64,000 nucleotides of DNA from Rhabditoides inermis (Eukaryota; Nematoda; Chromadorea; Rhabditida; Rhabditidae): contig CAWZYM010000297.1 in the NCBI GenBank assembly GCA_963966185.1, positions 134,001 to 198,000 on the forward strand. Reading direction: 5' to 3'. The notes beneath the pieces are model-generated. The model was not told the DNA's origin and made no database searches. It saw nothing but the letters and a program-made list of their open reading frames with translations. Position 1 is the stretch's first letter. Each line of letters opens with the position of its first letter. The position numbers were made by a program, and so were the translations under genes. Positions 10,308-21,932 of this stretch are shown here, piece after piece.

Positions 10308-10430
10308 TATTGTACGCGGCCCGAAAAACGACCTGTACGCGTACAGTTCATCCGTACTGTACCCCCAGCAGTATGTACAGCTCGTTTGTTGTGCGCGTAT
10401 TGTACGACGGCTGTACATGTACACTACATT
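10308..10430. repeat. GTAC-rich mini-element, copy 1
   Basis: It starts TATTGTACGCGGCC and ends near GGCTGTACATGTACAC, with about nine GTAC words in 123 bp. It follows CCGGCGG. Two other copies start with the same words at 10,490 and 27,688. No target duplication or coding capacity is visible. Confidence 0.65.
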
Positions 10431-10489
10431 CAAACCGGAAAATGCCCCTTCCCCCCACTCCGCCCTTCTCCTCCTCGGTAATCCGGCGG

Positions 10490-10620
10490 TATTGTACGCG
10501 ACCAAGCACCGTGTTATGTACAGTACGCGTACAGTCAGGACTCAATACATTGCACGCTACTTGTACGCCAACTGTACGAAAAGAAATGTACAGTACACGT
10601 ACTGTACATGTACATTACAT
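10490..10620. repeat. GTAC-rich mini-element, copy 2
   Basis: It begins TATTGTACGCG after the same CCGGCGG context as the first copy and contains overlapping TGTACA/GTACGTAC words, ending near TACTGTACATGTACATTACA. Its middle differs from copy 1, so only the ends and the GTAC habit are conserved. Confidence 0.6.
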
Positions 10621-10733
10621 CGCACACAATGATGCGAGTGCTCTGGAAACTGGAACAATGTTATTTTTTCTGTCATTTTTGTTGTTTCAATGTATATTGT
10701 TTTGGTATGATTTTTATTTTTTTTGTTAGGATA

Positions 10734-13700
10734 ATGGAAGACGACGCGTGGTGGTGGGACGATGCTCCTCCCTCGAAATTGTGGAAAAAAAAAGACTTAG
10801 ATGAAGGTAGTTTCAACTTATTCTAAGTAAACATTAATTGAATGATTTGTTTGAGTATTCAACAGAAGCTATGAAATGAATGAAGTGGATGGAGAGTCAA
10901 TGGATTGCCAGCCGATTGATTTCACATGCAATGCAGGTATGATTTGTGATTTTTCTTCTCGTATTATTAAAATTTAATTTTGAAGGCGGAAGAGGAGGAT
11001 TCATCTCGCAGGGCGGCGGCGGAGGACCGGGTGGTCCGCTCGGAGGCGGCGGCGGCGGAGGACCGGGTGGTCCGCTCGGAGGCGGCGGCGGCGGGGGACC
11101 TGGCGGTCCGCTCGGAGGCGGCGGCGGCGGAGGACCGGGTGGTCCGCTCGGAGGCGGCGGCGGCGGGGGACCTGGCGGTCCGCTCGGAGGCGGCGGCGGC
11201 GGAGGACCTGGCGGTCCGCTCGGAGGCGGCGGCGGCGGAGGACCGGGTGTTCCGCTCGGAGGCGGCGGCGGGGGACCTGGCGGTCCGCTCAGAGGCGGCG
11301 GCGGCGGAGGACCTGGCGGTCCGCTCGGAGGCGGCGGCGGCGGAGGACCGGGTGGTCCGCTCGGAGGCGGCGGCGGGGGACCTGGCGGTCCGCTCGGAGG
11401 CGGCGGCGGCGGAGGACCGGGTGGTCCGCTCGGAGGCGGCGGCGGCGGAGGACCGGGTGGTCCGCTCGGAGGCGGCGGCGGCGGAGGACCGGTCCGCAGG
11501 GAGGTAGAGGAGGTGTGTGATTTGTATGTTATGACCCACGAATGCATGTTTTCGTTCATACACAGGCGCTGTTCCTCCTGCATGGCTAGCAACCGTACCA
11601 GATCACTTGCTGGCACCCACTGTCTTGGATGAAATTGCCGGTCTCACTCCCTCCAAATTGAAGGAATTATATGATTTCGCGGCAAAGCGGGCTGTTGGTC
11701 CTCTCAAATACTCTTGGGAAGATCAAATGCGTGTACGATCCGGTCTCCTTGAGATGTCTCCAGTTCGACAAAACGTCTATTGTGGTGAATGCTTGAGTCG
11801 ATTGTCGAACTCCACTTCTCGTTGTGAATCGCACACATGCCAAGAAAGGAGAACGACTTTTCAGTAAGTTCACTTTTCAAAGCGTATAAACATAATGATA
11901 TGGTTGCAGGGCCACTAACCTGGATATAGGCAACGGCATGGCAGGAGCGTGAGTGATGGAGAACTTAATTGATTATCAATGATTCATTTTTAGAGTTCAC
12001 AAGCCGAGTCGCGCAGCTCCATATTCGGTGTACACCTTTGATTCTTCGAAATCTCTACAGCAGAAGTTGGAGAAGAACATTGAGGTAAAGATACAACATT
12101 GTATCAATTACTTTTATAATCACTTTACAGAAGATAGTTCAATGGCACACGTTCTTCCATACACTCGCCGTCGGTGATACTCGGAGAGACGATATGCGGT
12201 ACTACGAGAAGTACCGAAATGGTGTGTGTTTTTTTCAATTTGATGTTTTGTGCAACTCAAAGAAAATAATCTCTTGAATCGGGGTTATCTTTACCTTAAC
12301 GCCTTTACATTCATTACGATCAAAGAATTAATTACGATCAAAGAAAACGGTATGGACCATTCGCGCGTTATGGCTGTCTATGCACCGGTTGCGCGCAAGC
12401 AGTGCAATTTGGAATGTACTACAGATCGTCTTTCCATAAGACATTATGCATATTTCATAAAACATGTGCCACTGTCTTTGTGACATGATTGGGCTCAAAA
12501 ATGTGCTTCTTGAAAAATGGAGAGCACTTAGAAAGATTTAAAATAGTTCATTGCGAACGTACGCTTATCTGAGTGTTATAGGATATAGAAGAGGGGTTAC
12601 TGAGAATGAGGAAATGATTAGGGTTAAACGGAAAATGAAGGTAAAGCATTTCAGGAGTGGAAAGCAGAAACGAATTCGCCAGAGGTCGCATCAACGTACA
12701 GCTTCTGGTGAATTGCGACGGTATCGTCTATCCTGATTGTGACAGGTGATATAATTGTGGTATAAGGCCGTCGCGGGTTTTTTAAAGCAATCATTTTAGG
12801 AGTCATTTGTGGCCGGCCATGTGTTCGATTGTGGATCTGGCACCAAGTGTGCGAGGAAAAGCCGAAAACGTTGTCATGATCGGCGCTCTCTCATGTGGTG
12901 TGACTCCTGACAAGAGTCTGTGGTCTGAGTTGCTAATCCAATTCACGACAGTCGTTCAACTCTCCCAACGCATACCTCTCCAGTTGTTCCACGGCGGTCG
13001 ACAGGTACATATCGAATTTTGACTTTGATATCTCGTGTGGTACATCTAATTGAATTTTGCAGTGGGAGGTCTGTCTGTCTGTAACGTACTCTTGTCTGGA
13101 CTGCCCTGTAAGTTTCATTTAGATTATTCCGGAAGTTGTGAACTTTGGGTATTGACAGGCAGCCGCCTCTGTCTGGAACCTTCCGGGTCACAATGGTTTC
13201 ATGGGATGCCCTCGGTGCACTCAACACGGGCAAACCAATCCAGGTATCTCATACTTTTTCATGACGTTTATGTTTTTCAATTCATGCTGCCCTGTTCGAT
13301 ACTGGCCGCCTAACCAGGCTCGTGATCTCCGGCTGCCTGGAGGGTTGTTTGACCCAGTTCAGGATTCAGCCCAGCGGTGCAATGGATTTAGAATTATTTG
13401 GAAGATCTGTAGTCGTTGCTAGTCAAATGTATTGTAGACTACGGTATCTGGAATGCTGAAATCCCGCCGTACACTCTAGCATCTGACTACATGTATCTAC
13501 ACCAATGTGCTGAGGGAAACTTGTCTGATGCTCTGAGAGGTGACCATTTTGAAACTAATATCGAATTATGTTTCGCATTTCTTTCAGACATGTTTTCTTC
13601 TGAGTCCAAAAACACGCTCGACTGTCAGCTAGAAACATTCGCGAATTAAACCAGTCTCTTCGTCTCACGGAATGGCCTACGTACCGCAAGTGTTCTCCCG

Positions 13701-14035
13701 CCGACGACATTGTACACGTTGGTAATGTCAGCGGACACGAAAAGGCGATGGTGAGGTATCGCCATATTGCGATTCAAAGCTTCTTCCGCTTTTCTGATAA
13801 CTCGTGTTTCTCTTTTTAGACCGCTCTTGTTGTCATCCCCTTGGCTGCAGCTTGTCGCATGTTCCGCTCCGATGCCACGGCTACTTTGATGATGTTGCAT
13901 GCAGTTGTGGCCCGCTGGATGGACAGTTTTCTACTAACACAAGAAGTGTGCGACTGGGTCGGAGAGCAGCTAGATCGGCTGTATGAGATGCAACAGCGTC
14001 TATTGGGAGATTCAGGGTGCACTTTCAAGTTTCAC
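10734..14035 (+). pseudogene. tnp2-like transposase-domain gene with Gly/Pro-repeat N-terminus
   Basis: Exons that can be read are 10734-10806 (MEDDAWWWDDAPPSKLWKKK), 10866-10936, 10986-~11512 (Gly-rich repeats), 11566-11863, 11910-11948, 11994-12084, 12131-12221, 12668-12745, 12800-13004, 13063-13107, 13159-13243, ~13280-13539, 13605-13750 and 13820-14035. A CxxC...CxxxxC cluster (YCGECLSRLSNSTSRCESHTC region) precedes the core. The core motifs VNCDGIVYPDCDRSHLWPAM, DCPAAASVWNLPGHNGFMGC and IPPYTLASDYMY fit the transposase-21/tnp2 (CACTA-type) domain found in many invertebrate proteins. It is either a domesticated transposase gene or a TE gene. Frame breaks near 10,870 and 13,400 and loss of everything after KFH at 14,035, where inverted repeats begin, suggest decay. 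Confidence 0.6.
10999..11492 (+). repeat. 36-bp GC-rich coding tandem repeat, about 13 units
   Basis: Units of 33-36 bp differ by one GGC triplet and by GGGT/TGGC swaps. In the spliced plus frame each encodes about GGGGGGPGGPLG; the complement is open too and would give Pro-rich text. The plus frame is preferred because exon 10866-10936 joins it in phase (GCA G|GC GGA). Confidence 0.85.
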
Positions 14036-14195
14036 GTGAGTTCCATGTTATTTTTCTCTGATGAATATTATAATATGTACAACGCACTGTCACGGTACAA
14101 TAACAACAGAACTTGTTATGTAGTGTCAATTCTCAGTTAATCAATTATATATCACACGGTCTCTGAGAAAATCGAACTCTCCACAGACTAGACCA

Positions 14196-14980
14196 AAACT
14201 AGAAAAATCATAGTCACGGATTTTGATGAAATTGATTTTCTTGAGGTTTTCGAACATTCTAAACACATCCTGCGCAGTGGCTGAGTCCAAAAATTTTTTT
14301 GGTACCAGATATGGTATACGGTACTTCAAATTTGCATAATGGCCCAAACTCAACCAAACTTTGATCTGGATGTGTCATTTTACTCGTTACATGATTAGAA
14401 ACAAGTTTATAATTGAACATTTCTGCATAACTTTAATGATTAAAAAATTATAATCAGAAAACCAAAAAAATTCTCTTTTTCCAGATATTTTCTTTTTTGC
14501 AAAATTTAACCGATGTCCGCCCAGTCCAAATGTAAGCAACGTTATATTAGGCAGATTATGACGGTCATTTTCAGCTATTAAAATCAAAAATCGAAAGACA
14601 CCTTTTTTGGGAACAGCCGCTCAAAGTTGGTACACTCCGACATTCCTAGTCAACAAAATTCCAACTGCAAAGCATTTATCAACAAAAATTGCGAGGATTC
14701 TTCAAATCAAACTATTCAAATGTTTATACATCATCTCTAACACGATATTTGCTCGTAGTAAAGTAAATCACTCATAAGAACATAAAATCGTTAACGTTTT
14801 GCGATGATTGCAGGTACACCAATCGGTGTACCTGTAATCATCGCAAAACGTTTAAAAACATTCATTCCCATTTGGGTGGTTGCCTTGCGGACAATACTCA
14901 TACAAACCAACATTGATGTTGGTTATCGATAGCTATTTGATTTCCATCGATAATCGAATGCGCTGCAAATAAGGACCAGC
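14196..14980. repeat. Left arm of 0.78-kb inverted repeat
   Basis: This arm is the diverged reverse complement of 15,712-16,478. It includes the reverse-transcriptase-like text DSATAQDVFRMFEN on the minus strand. It alone carries an extra near-perfect palindrome at about 14,793-14,852, centred on CACCAATCGGTG, which the other arm has only as a half site. The arm abuts the truncated 3' end of the transposase gene. Confidence 0.85.
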
Positions 14981-15546
14981 TTGTCCAATAATGTGAGATT
15001 CAACTGACCACAGGAAACGAATTCCTAAAACCACTCCACTCAATGTCAACAGTGATTCTAAAACCTGTGTAGCCTACTTTGTCCAGGCTCACTGTTTCTC
15101 TCGGAGGATATTTTTCTACGACAGTCTTTAACGGAAAATCTATTATCAACTCCTGACTTGGTCGCAGTGACCATGATTTGGCTGTTGTTTCGAAGTCCAC
15201 ATATTCCATAGTCCTGAGGGGGAGTGGAGTAGAAAAGCTTTGATTTTTTTCGTACTAACGTACTCCGGTGTCCTTAATTCTTTGCGCGGCAGGCGCTTCA
15301 GCCAAGGCCGAAGCAGGCTGACCGCCATTGGCAAACTTGATTACTTGATAAAGTGAGCGAAGTATAGCTACTTTTTTTCAAAAGTTTTTTTGTTATACAT
15401 ATGTAGGTGATGATTCCAATCTTGTGGATTTCATCTCGGTAAGCCATCATCTTGGACTCCATAAGATTAAAATGTTCTATTTTCCCGCACCTGAGATGAC
15501 TGCAGAGTGAGACTTGCTTGGCATTAAAAGATCCTGAGAGAGAGCG

Positions 15547-15608
<62 letters not shown>

Positions 15609-15711
15609 AGATCGAAGTCGTTCACACCCTATTTCTGATTCTACATCTACGGACAGATCAAAGTGAAAGAGGTCAAGTTGTGCTCAGGATACCGCAAGCA
15701 AAACAACGCAA
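14981..15711. other. Spacer between inverted-repeat arms
   Basis: The 731-bp spacer holds a (GA)n tract at 15,543-15,604 and a minus-strand ORF at 15,000-15,209 (contains DIEWSGFRNSFPVVS) with no family I recognise and no splice support. Otherwise I see nothing functional. Confidence 0.5.
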
Positions 15712-16478
15712 GCTGGTCCTTAGTTGCCGCGCATTTCGATTATCGATAGATATCAAATATCTATCGGTTAATAACATCAATGTTGATTCAATGTTGGTTC
15801 GCATGAGTATTGTCCGCAAGGCAAATACCCAAATGGAAATGAATGCAAAAGCCCGATTGGTGTACCTGCAATCATCGCAAAACGTTAACGATTTTATGTT
15901 CTTATGAGTGATTTACTTTACTACGAGTGAACATCGTGTTAAAGATAACGTATAAACATTTGAATAGTTTGATTTGAAGAATCCTCGCAATTTTTGTTGA
16001 TAAATGCTTTGCAGTTGGAATTTTGTTGACTAGGAATGTCGTAGTGTACCAACTTTGAGCGGCTGTTCCCAAAAAAGGTGTCTTTCGATTTTTGATTTTA
16101 ATTGCTGAAAATGACCGCCATAATCTTCCTAATATAACGTTGTTTTCATTTGGACTGGGCGGACATCGGTTAAATTTTCAAAAAAGAAAATATCTGGAAA
16201 AATAGAAAAATTTTCGGTTTTGTGACTATATTTTTTATTATTGAAATTATGCAAAAATGTTCAATTATAAACTTGTTTCTAATCATGTAACGAGTAAAAT
16301 GACACCTTCAGATCAAAGTTTGGTTGAGTTTGGGCCATTATGCAAAATTGGGGTACCGTATACCATTTCTGGTACCAAAAATTTTTTGGACTCAGCCACT
16401 GCGCAGGATGTGTTTAGAATCTTCGAAAACCTCAGAAAAACAAATTTCATCAAAATCCGTGACTATGATTTTTCTAGT
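15712..16478. repeat. Right arm of 0.78-kb inverted repeat
   Basis: Reverse complement of 14,196-14,980 with scattered substitutions and small indels; the match ends near 16,478 inside the reverse-transcriptase-like ORF. The divergence shows an old event. Confidence 0.85.
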
Positions 16479-16730
16479 TTATCGAGAGTTTTTGCAGGCA
16501 GCATGATCAACAAAATACAAAATGATATTTACCATAGCTCACTTACTCTAGAACAAACAAATACAGATCCGAATACAACAGTCTTTTTAGATTTGAACAT
16601 TCATTTAGATAACAACAAGTTCATTACTAAACTTTACAATAAAACTGACGATTACAATTTTCATGTTGTTCGTTTTCCACATGCAACTAGTAATATATCG
16701 TTGAATGTATCATACAATTGTTCACAAGGA
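16257..16730 (+). pseudogene. Reverse-transcriptase remnant, 5' part
   Basis: The reading includes FIKIRDYDFSSL, which resembles RT palm motif A, then jumps across a missing stretch to FLDLNIHLDNNKFITKLYNK and FHVVRFPHATSNI. The FLDL...LYxKxDDxNF...FPxxxSNI pattern is the conserved C-terminal region of a family of non-LTR/Penelope-like RT proteins in invertebrates (recalled, not searched). The frame is cut at 16,730 by the 2.1-kb element and resumes at 20,738. Confidence 0.5.
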
Positions 16731-17045
16731 GACTAGCGCTCCGGCGCGCTATCGCGCGCCTCCGCACTAGGTATACAAAAAAGAAAAATAGAAGAATAGT
16801 TCGTCTTGCATGTTTGATAGTTGATTGCTCTCTAATGACTCTTGCAAAGATACATACACGCAAGGGTTGTAGTTGAAGTGTTCAAGTTCTATGTATTTTG
16901 TATATGTAGCTTAATTTTTGTCTTTTCTAACTATCTCTCCTACTTCTTTTTAACTTATTTTATGTTTCACAGATGTACACCGCCCCATCTCTTTCTCCTC
17001 TACACTGTTCTGTCTACTTTCCATCCTATCTCCCTCCTCCTCCCC

Positions 17046-17101
<56 letters not shown>

Positions 17102-20100
17102 ACTCTTTCTTTCCTCGACACAGTTCTATTCTCCCCTATCTCTCTTCTCTCTCTTCTCCTTCTCCCACTGTCTCGCTATCTCTTTCTCTCTTTCTCTTTC
17201 TCTCTCAGTATTATATTCTCTAGAAACAGTATTATATTCTTTATTATCTACTGTAAACTTTCTAGAGACAATACTAACAATATGCTCTTGTTTGTCTACT
17301 GCATCTTTTTCTTCTACCGTGACAACAACTTTCTAGAGACATTACTATGTTTTCTTCTGTCTACTTTCACCTCTCGTCACCTCTTCCACTCTCACTCTCA
17401 CATCTGCAGTAATCACTATCACTGCGACTTTCGAGAGACAGTTATGTCTACTCTCCCTTCTCTCTCCTCTTTTCTCTCTCTTATTCTCTCTCTTGTATAC
17501 TTTCACGTCCCCGCTGCGGTCACAACAACTTTCTAGAGACAGTACTATGGTACCTTCTGTCTACTCTTCTATTCTCACATCTGCAGTAGTCACTGCGACT
17601 TTCGAGAGACAGTTATGTAAAGACTTTTTTAAACAGAAAGTACTACTCTCTTCTCTACTGTCTTCTCTTCCTACTGTCTATTCTCTCACGTTCTAAAAAT
17701 ATAATTTGACCGCCTGTGCTTGCCAAATGACATGTAAGGTGAACTCGATTCTCACCTCACCTCACTTCCACTCGACACTGTACTGCTTTGAAAAGCGGAA
17801 TTTCAGGGTGACTATGTACGAGAGTACAAGTTATTAACTCAAAACTTAGTTTCAACTGAAAAAAGAAACAGTACATACATAGTTCTATATTACGTCTACA
17901 ATGACTTCGAGAAAAGAAGCCGGCTGGCGCGCCCTAACACGTTGTGCGCACGTGTGAAGGAGTTTGAAACAGTTTGAGGTTGATTTGAACGTTAGATAGC
18001 ACTATCTATTGTCGTCTCGAAACATTTTACTCAACTTTCAACCTTCAACTTTTCGTTTTGTCAAAGTTATTCGTTGAAGATAGAAATTTTGTCTTTTTCA
18101 ACTGACTCAATCCATTATTGTTATATTTAGACATAATCCTATCAAAAACGACACAAATGAGTGGATATGGGTCAGTGATTGCGAATGCCAACTATTCGAT
18201 ATCGATCGGTTGACCTGGCGGCTGGTAGCGAGCAATCCGGTGGGCGCGACCCCAGCAAGTAACGCGCGCTCAGAAAATGTCTAATACTGTATGAAGACAA
18301 AGTCCGATCGTTCTGAAACTTTGACAGAAGGGCTTTTTTGCCCACAAAAGCTTAAGTTTACAAATTGGACCCTCTATCTCGTCTGTACGAAAAGTCGATC
18401 ATATTCGCCATATTTGGTGACTTTTCAAAAAAGGAAACCAGTTTCTATAATCTATTATACGTAATCTTTCTTCTATTCAATTTTTATGGAAATCGAAGAT
18501 CATGAACTTTGGGTGCATTTTGGGTACATTCGCCTATTGGGGCATGAAGATGAGGTCACAGGCAGCTGGTATCGCGGCTATCGACTTTTTCTAGGTCGAT
18601 TCACCTACTCTCCAAATTTGGTTCTACTGTCCCGATCATAAGCTTTGACCATTCGGCCGTGACGTCACGGCCCGGGCCGTGACATAGCGTGACATTGATT
18701 ATATATCGTTATCTGATTAAACTAAAATTAAACCAACAACACCATTAAACTCAGCATGCTTGATTTGTACGAATGCACATTTCAATCGCATTTTCATGAT
18801 TTTAATTGGCACCCGGGTGGACATGTGAGAAACGATTTTCAGCTAAAAAGCAGCGGCTGTTATAGAAGTCACAATAAGTATAGATAAACGAACTCTCGGA
18901 TTTATATCTATATATATATTGTTGATCTGTATACAAAATATCATAGTGAAGTTCATTTCATTCATCGAGATATTTCGATGCAAAGTGGCTGTTTCAAATT
19001 GACATCTTTCGATCCGTACACTTTTCACGGGCTTAATGACGTCCGATCGGAATGAGATTTGCACCATTGAACTTCACATCTTTCACTCCATCTTATTATA
19101 ATGTTGGTTCAGCATTTCGTTTTCATGATTTCCGCTATGTTTTCACACTCGAGTCTTGTTTCGAGAACCCGGTGCGAGAGGGGAGGGGCGGGGCGTAGAG
19201 GAGTCGCGTCTCTCTGGCTGTGCTCTGCCACAGGCGGGCGAGACTGCGACGCGATAACATATCTGACTTCCCCACTTCACCTTCATGAATTCAAAATTTA
19301 GCAATCTGAAATTGTTCTCCATGAAGTCCACGCTTTCAGACCAGTCTCGTTTGCGCACGGCGTTATTTGAGAAACCAGCCACGATTTTTGTTGCACTGTT
19401 TTTGTCTCGTTGAGACAAGTAAAATGACATCTTATTTTTGAAATTTGGATCATTTTGAACACATGCAGGAACTGCCACCCGGACTAATTGCCAGTTAAAG
19501 ATGAGTGAATGCGCCAATCTACCTCCTACTCCCTCTTTTATGGTTCTTTCCCTTTGGCAAAATGTCGAGTCTTGGCATCAAGCTGGCAATTACTCCGGGT
19601 GGCAATTCTTGGATGTGTTCAAAATGGTTCAAATTTCAAAAATAAGATGTCATTTTACTTGTCTCAACGAGACAAAAACAGGGCAACAAAAATCGTAGCT
19701 GGTTTTTCAAATAACGCCGTGCGCAAACGAGACTGGTCTTAAAGCGTGGACTTCATGGTGTTAGTTGCTTATGTTCTTATGAGACCTCTTTTTGAAGGTC
19801 TGAATGTTTGTGACAAACTGAGAACAATTTCAGATTGCTAAATTTTGAATTCATGAAGGTGAAGTGGGGAAGTCAGATATGTTATCGCGTCGCAGTCTCG
19901 CCCGCCTGTGGCAGGGTACAGCCAGAAGGACGCGACCTCTACGCCCCGCCCCTTCCCTCTCGCACCGGGTTCTCGAAACAAGACTCGAGTGTGAAAACAT
20001 AGCGGAAATCATGAAAACAAAATGCTGAAACAACATTATAATAAGAAGGAGTGAAAGATGTGAAGTTCAATGGTGCAAATCTCATTCTGATCGGACGTCA

Positions 20101-20737
20101 TTAAGCCCGTGAAAAGTGTACGAATCGAAAGATGTCAATTTGAAACAGCCACTTTGCATCGAAATATCTCAATGAATGAAATAAACTTTACTATGATATT
20201 TTGTATACAGATCAACAATATACAGATAGGTATAAATCCAGAAGTTTGTTTATCTATATTCAATGTGACTTCAATCACAGCGGCTTCTTTTCATGCTGAA
20301 TCGTGTTTCTCACATGGACACCCGGGTGTCAATTTGAATGATGAAAATGAGATTGAAATGTGCATTTCGGGCAAATCATGCATGCTGAATTTATTGGTGT
20401 TATTGGTTTATTTTTAGTTTGATCAGATAACGATATATAATCAATGTCACGCTATGTCACGGCCCGGGCCGTGACGTCACGGCCGAATGGTCAAAGCTTG
20501 TGATCGGGACAGTAATTGAAGTATTTTGAAATTTTTCTCCATAGTTAAGAGATTAGGTGATAACTATGATTAGGAGATCGCTATTGACGAAATATTTGGA
20601 ATTTTGCGTTCTCGGGTGTCAAAGAAACTTTCTAGAAGAAATTAGCAATTAGGGTATACTTTAAAAAGAGATATCTCTCCGGAAAGAATGACAGACAGAC
20701 AGACAGACACCATAGTAAATATTAGTGTGAAAGGGGG
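16731..20737 (+). mobile_element. Solo copy of the 2.1-kb ACTAGCG element, carrying a nested foldback
   Basis: It begins GACTAGCGCTCCGGCGCGC and ends with a CAGA-repeat tail and CCATAGTAAATATTAG...GGGGG, the same start and end as the tandem units at 42,217-50,774. Removing the nested 18,627-20,512 element leaves about 2.1 kb. It contains a CT-rich tract (about 17,047-17,105), repeated CTTTCTAGAGACA words and no coding sequence. It interrupts an RT reading frame. A GGA on each side could be a 3-bp target duplication but is too short to trust. The class is unknown. Confidence 0.75.
18627..20512. mobile_element. 1,886-bp foldback element with TA target duplication
   Basis: Ends are CTGTCCCGATCA and its complement, flanked by TA (18,625-18,626 and 20,513-20,514). 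Arms of about 870-930 bp fold back around a loop near 19,496-19,581. Unit copies at about 44,090 and 46,440 give the empty site GGTTCTAATT. Near each end sits the perfect palindrome GGCCGTGACGTCACGGCC (18,655 and 20,467). TA duplication and long inverted repeats suggest a non-autonomous Tc1/mariner-type element. There is no transposase ORF. Confidence 0.88.
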
Positions 20738-20952
20738 AACTATTAAGAATCTTCCGTTGTTGTTCGAAATATGAAGACTTCAAAGAACGTTGCAAGCAGC
20801 TTTTTGAAACCTATAGTAATAATGCTCATAATCGTTCGCACGTTAAACTACAACTTTCTAAATCAGTTCTCTCTCATAATGTTCTTAAAACCAAATACAA
20901 TTTGCATGCAAAACGGAATTTTATAGAATTCATCACTCATGTCACTGGCTAG
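20738..20952 (+). pseudogene. Reverse-transcriptase remnant, 3' part
   Basis: After the inserted element, the frame LLRIFRCCSKYEDFKERCKQ continues through LFETYSNNAHNRS to a TAG at 20950-20952. The R-x-x-R-C-C...F-x-x-R-C...L spacing continues the FLDL...SNI region found before the insertion at 16,730, so the two pieces were once one gene. Confidence 0.5.
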
Positions 20953-21418
20953 ATTGGAGTCCACTTCGAAATGAGTGTACTCTCGCAATTCTGATCCACC
21001 CTAAACGATCTACTTTTCTCGAAAGTTCTGCCCACTCCGCTTATCAGTCGTCTCGAACACTTGCCTCATTCATTCAGTTGCGTTCAATGATAGCAACCTG
21101 CCGCTCTCTCCTTACAACTCTAAAAACGTTGTCCGTCCCCATATTCAAACCTTTTTCCCACCAATATCGTAATATTTCATTGTCTATTATTTTCCCCATA
21201 TCGAATAATCATAGTGAACACTTTCCATCAACTTCATCTCTGATGAGACTCCGGGTTGATGGAAGGCTCAGGTGGTAAGATGCTAGGAGTCGAAACCACT
21301 TGATCCAAATTCGCGTTTTCTTTGTGATATCTCAATTGCGTGTTATTGATTGATACATTTTGGAATTTGTTCGGCTGATGTTCATGTTGCTGTTGTGCCC
21401 TTGTTAGTTTCATTTTAG
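20953..21418. other. No gene seen
   Basis: AT-rich flank between the RT remnant and the next gene. Short ORFs here have no splice or family support. Confidence 0.4.
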
Positions 21419-21932
21419 TGTCTTCTTCCATCCACGCACCTCTCATCAAACGACGCACCGACACGGAGGCCACTCACAACAAGGCCACGAGGAACTTGGA
21501 TACCACGCTGATGCGGTGAGTGCAAGCTAATTCTAGTTCACTATCCCTTGTTCAGTGTGGCTGCCGTGGAAGTTCAAGACGAACGTGCACCACAATCAGC
21601 TTCTCCGAAATTGGGTATGTTCTGTTTTTGTTTTTTGTTTTTTTTAAATTTATTTTTTACACCTGTATTTGACAGGTCCGCAGGTGGATGCTCGCCCACT
21701 CGCAGACTACCTCCAAAGCAAGCTCGATGTTCTCAGTTCTTCTCAGTCGATGGAAGTGAGTTTTACATAAGTGATATACATTTATCTAACGTAGTACGCG
21801 GATAATGCGAGTTGTAAAAGTGTAACACGGAAGCAATAACACCGGAAATATAACAACTTCAACGACAAACAATGAGTGGGAAGAGGGGGGAAGGGATGGG
21901 GTGCGGAGGAAGAGAGAGATAGAGAGTGCCAG

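Noticed and set aside
10897..11616. Formin/WASP-like poly-proline protein on the minus strand
   Set aside because: The plus strand has in-phase flanking exons, so the Gly-rich reading is preferred; the minus reading has no splice partners.
16731..20737. Helitron
   Set aside because: There is no 5' TC, no 3' hairpin followed by CTRR and no A/T insertion site; the class is left open.
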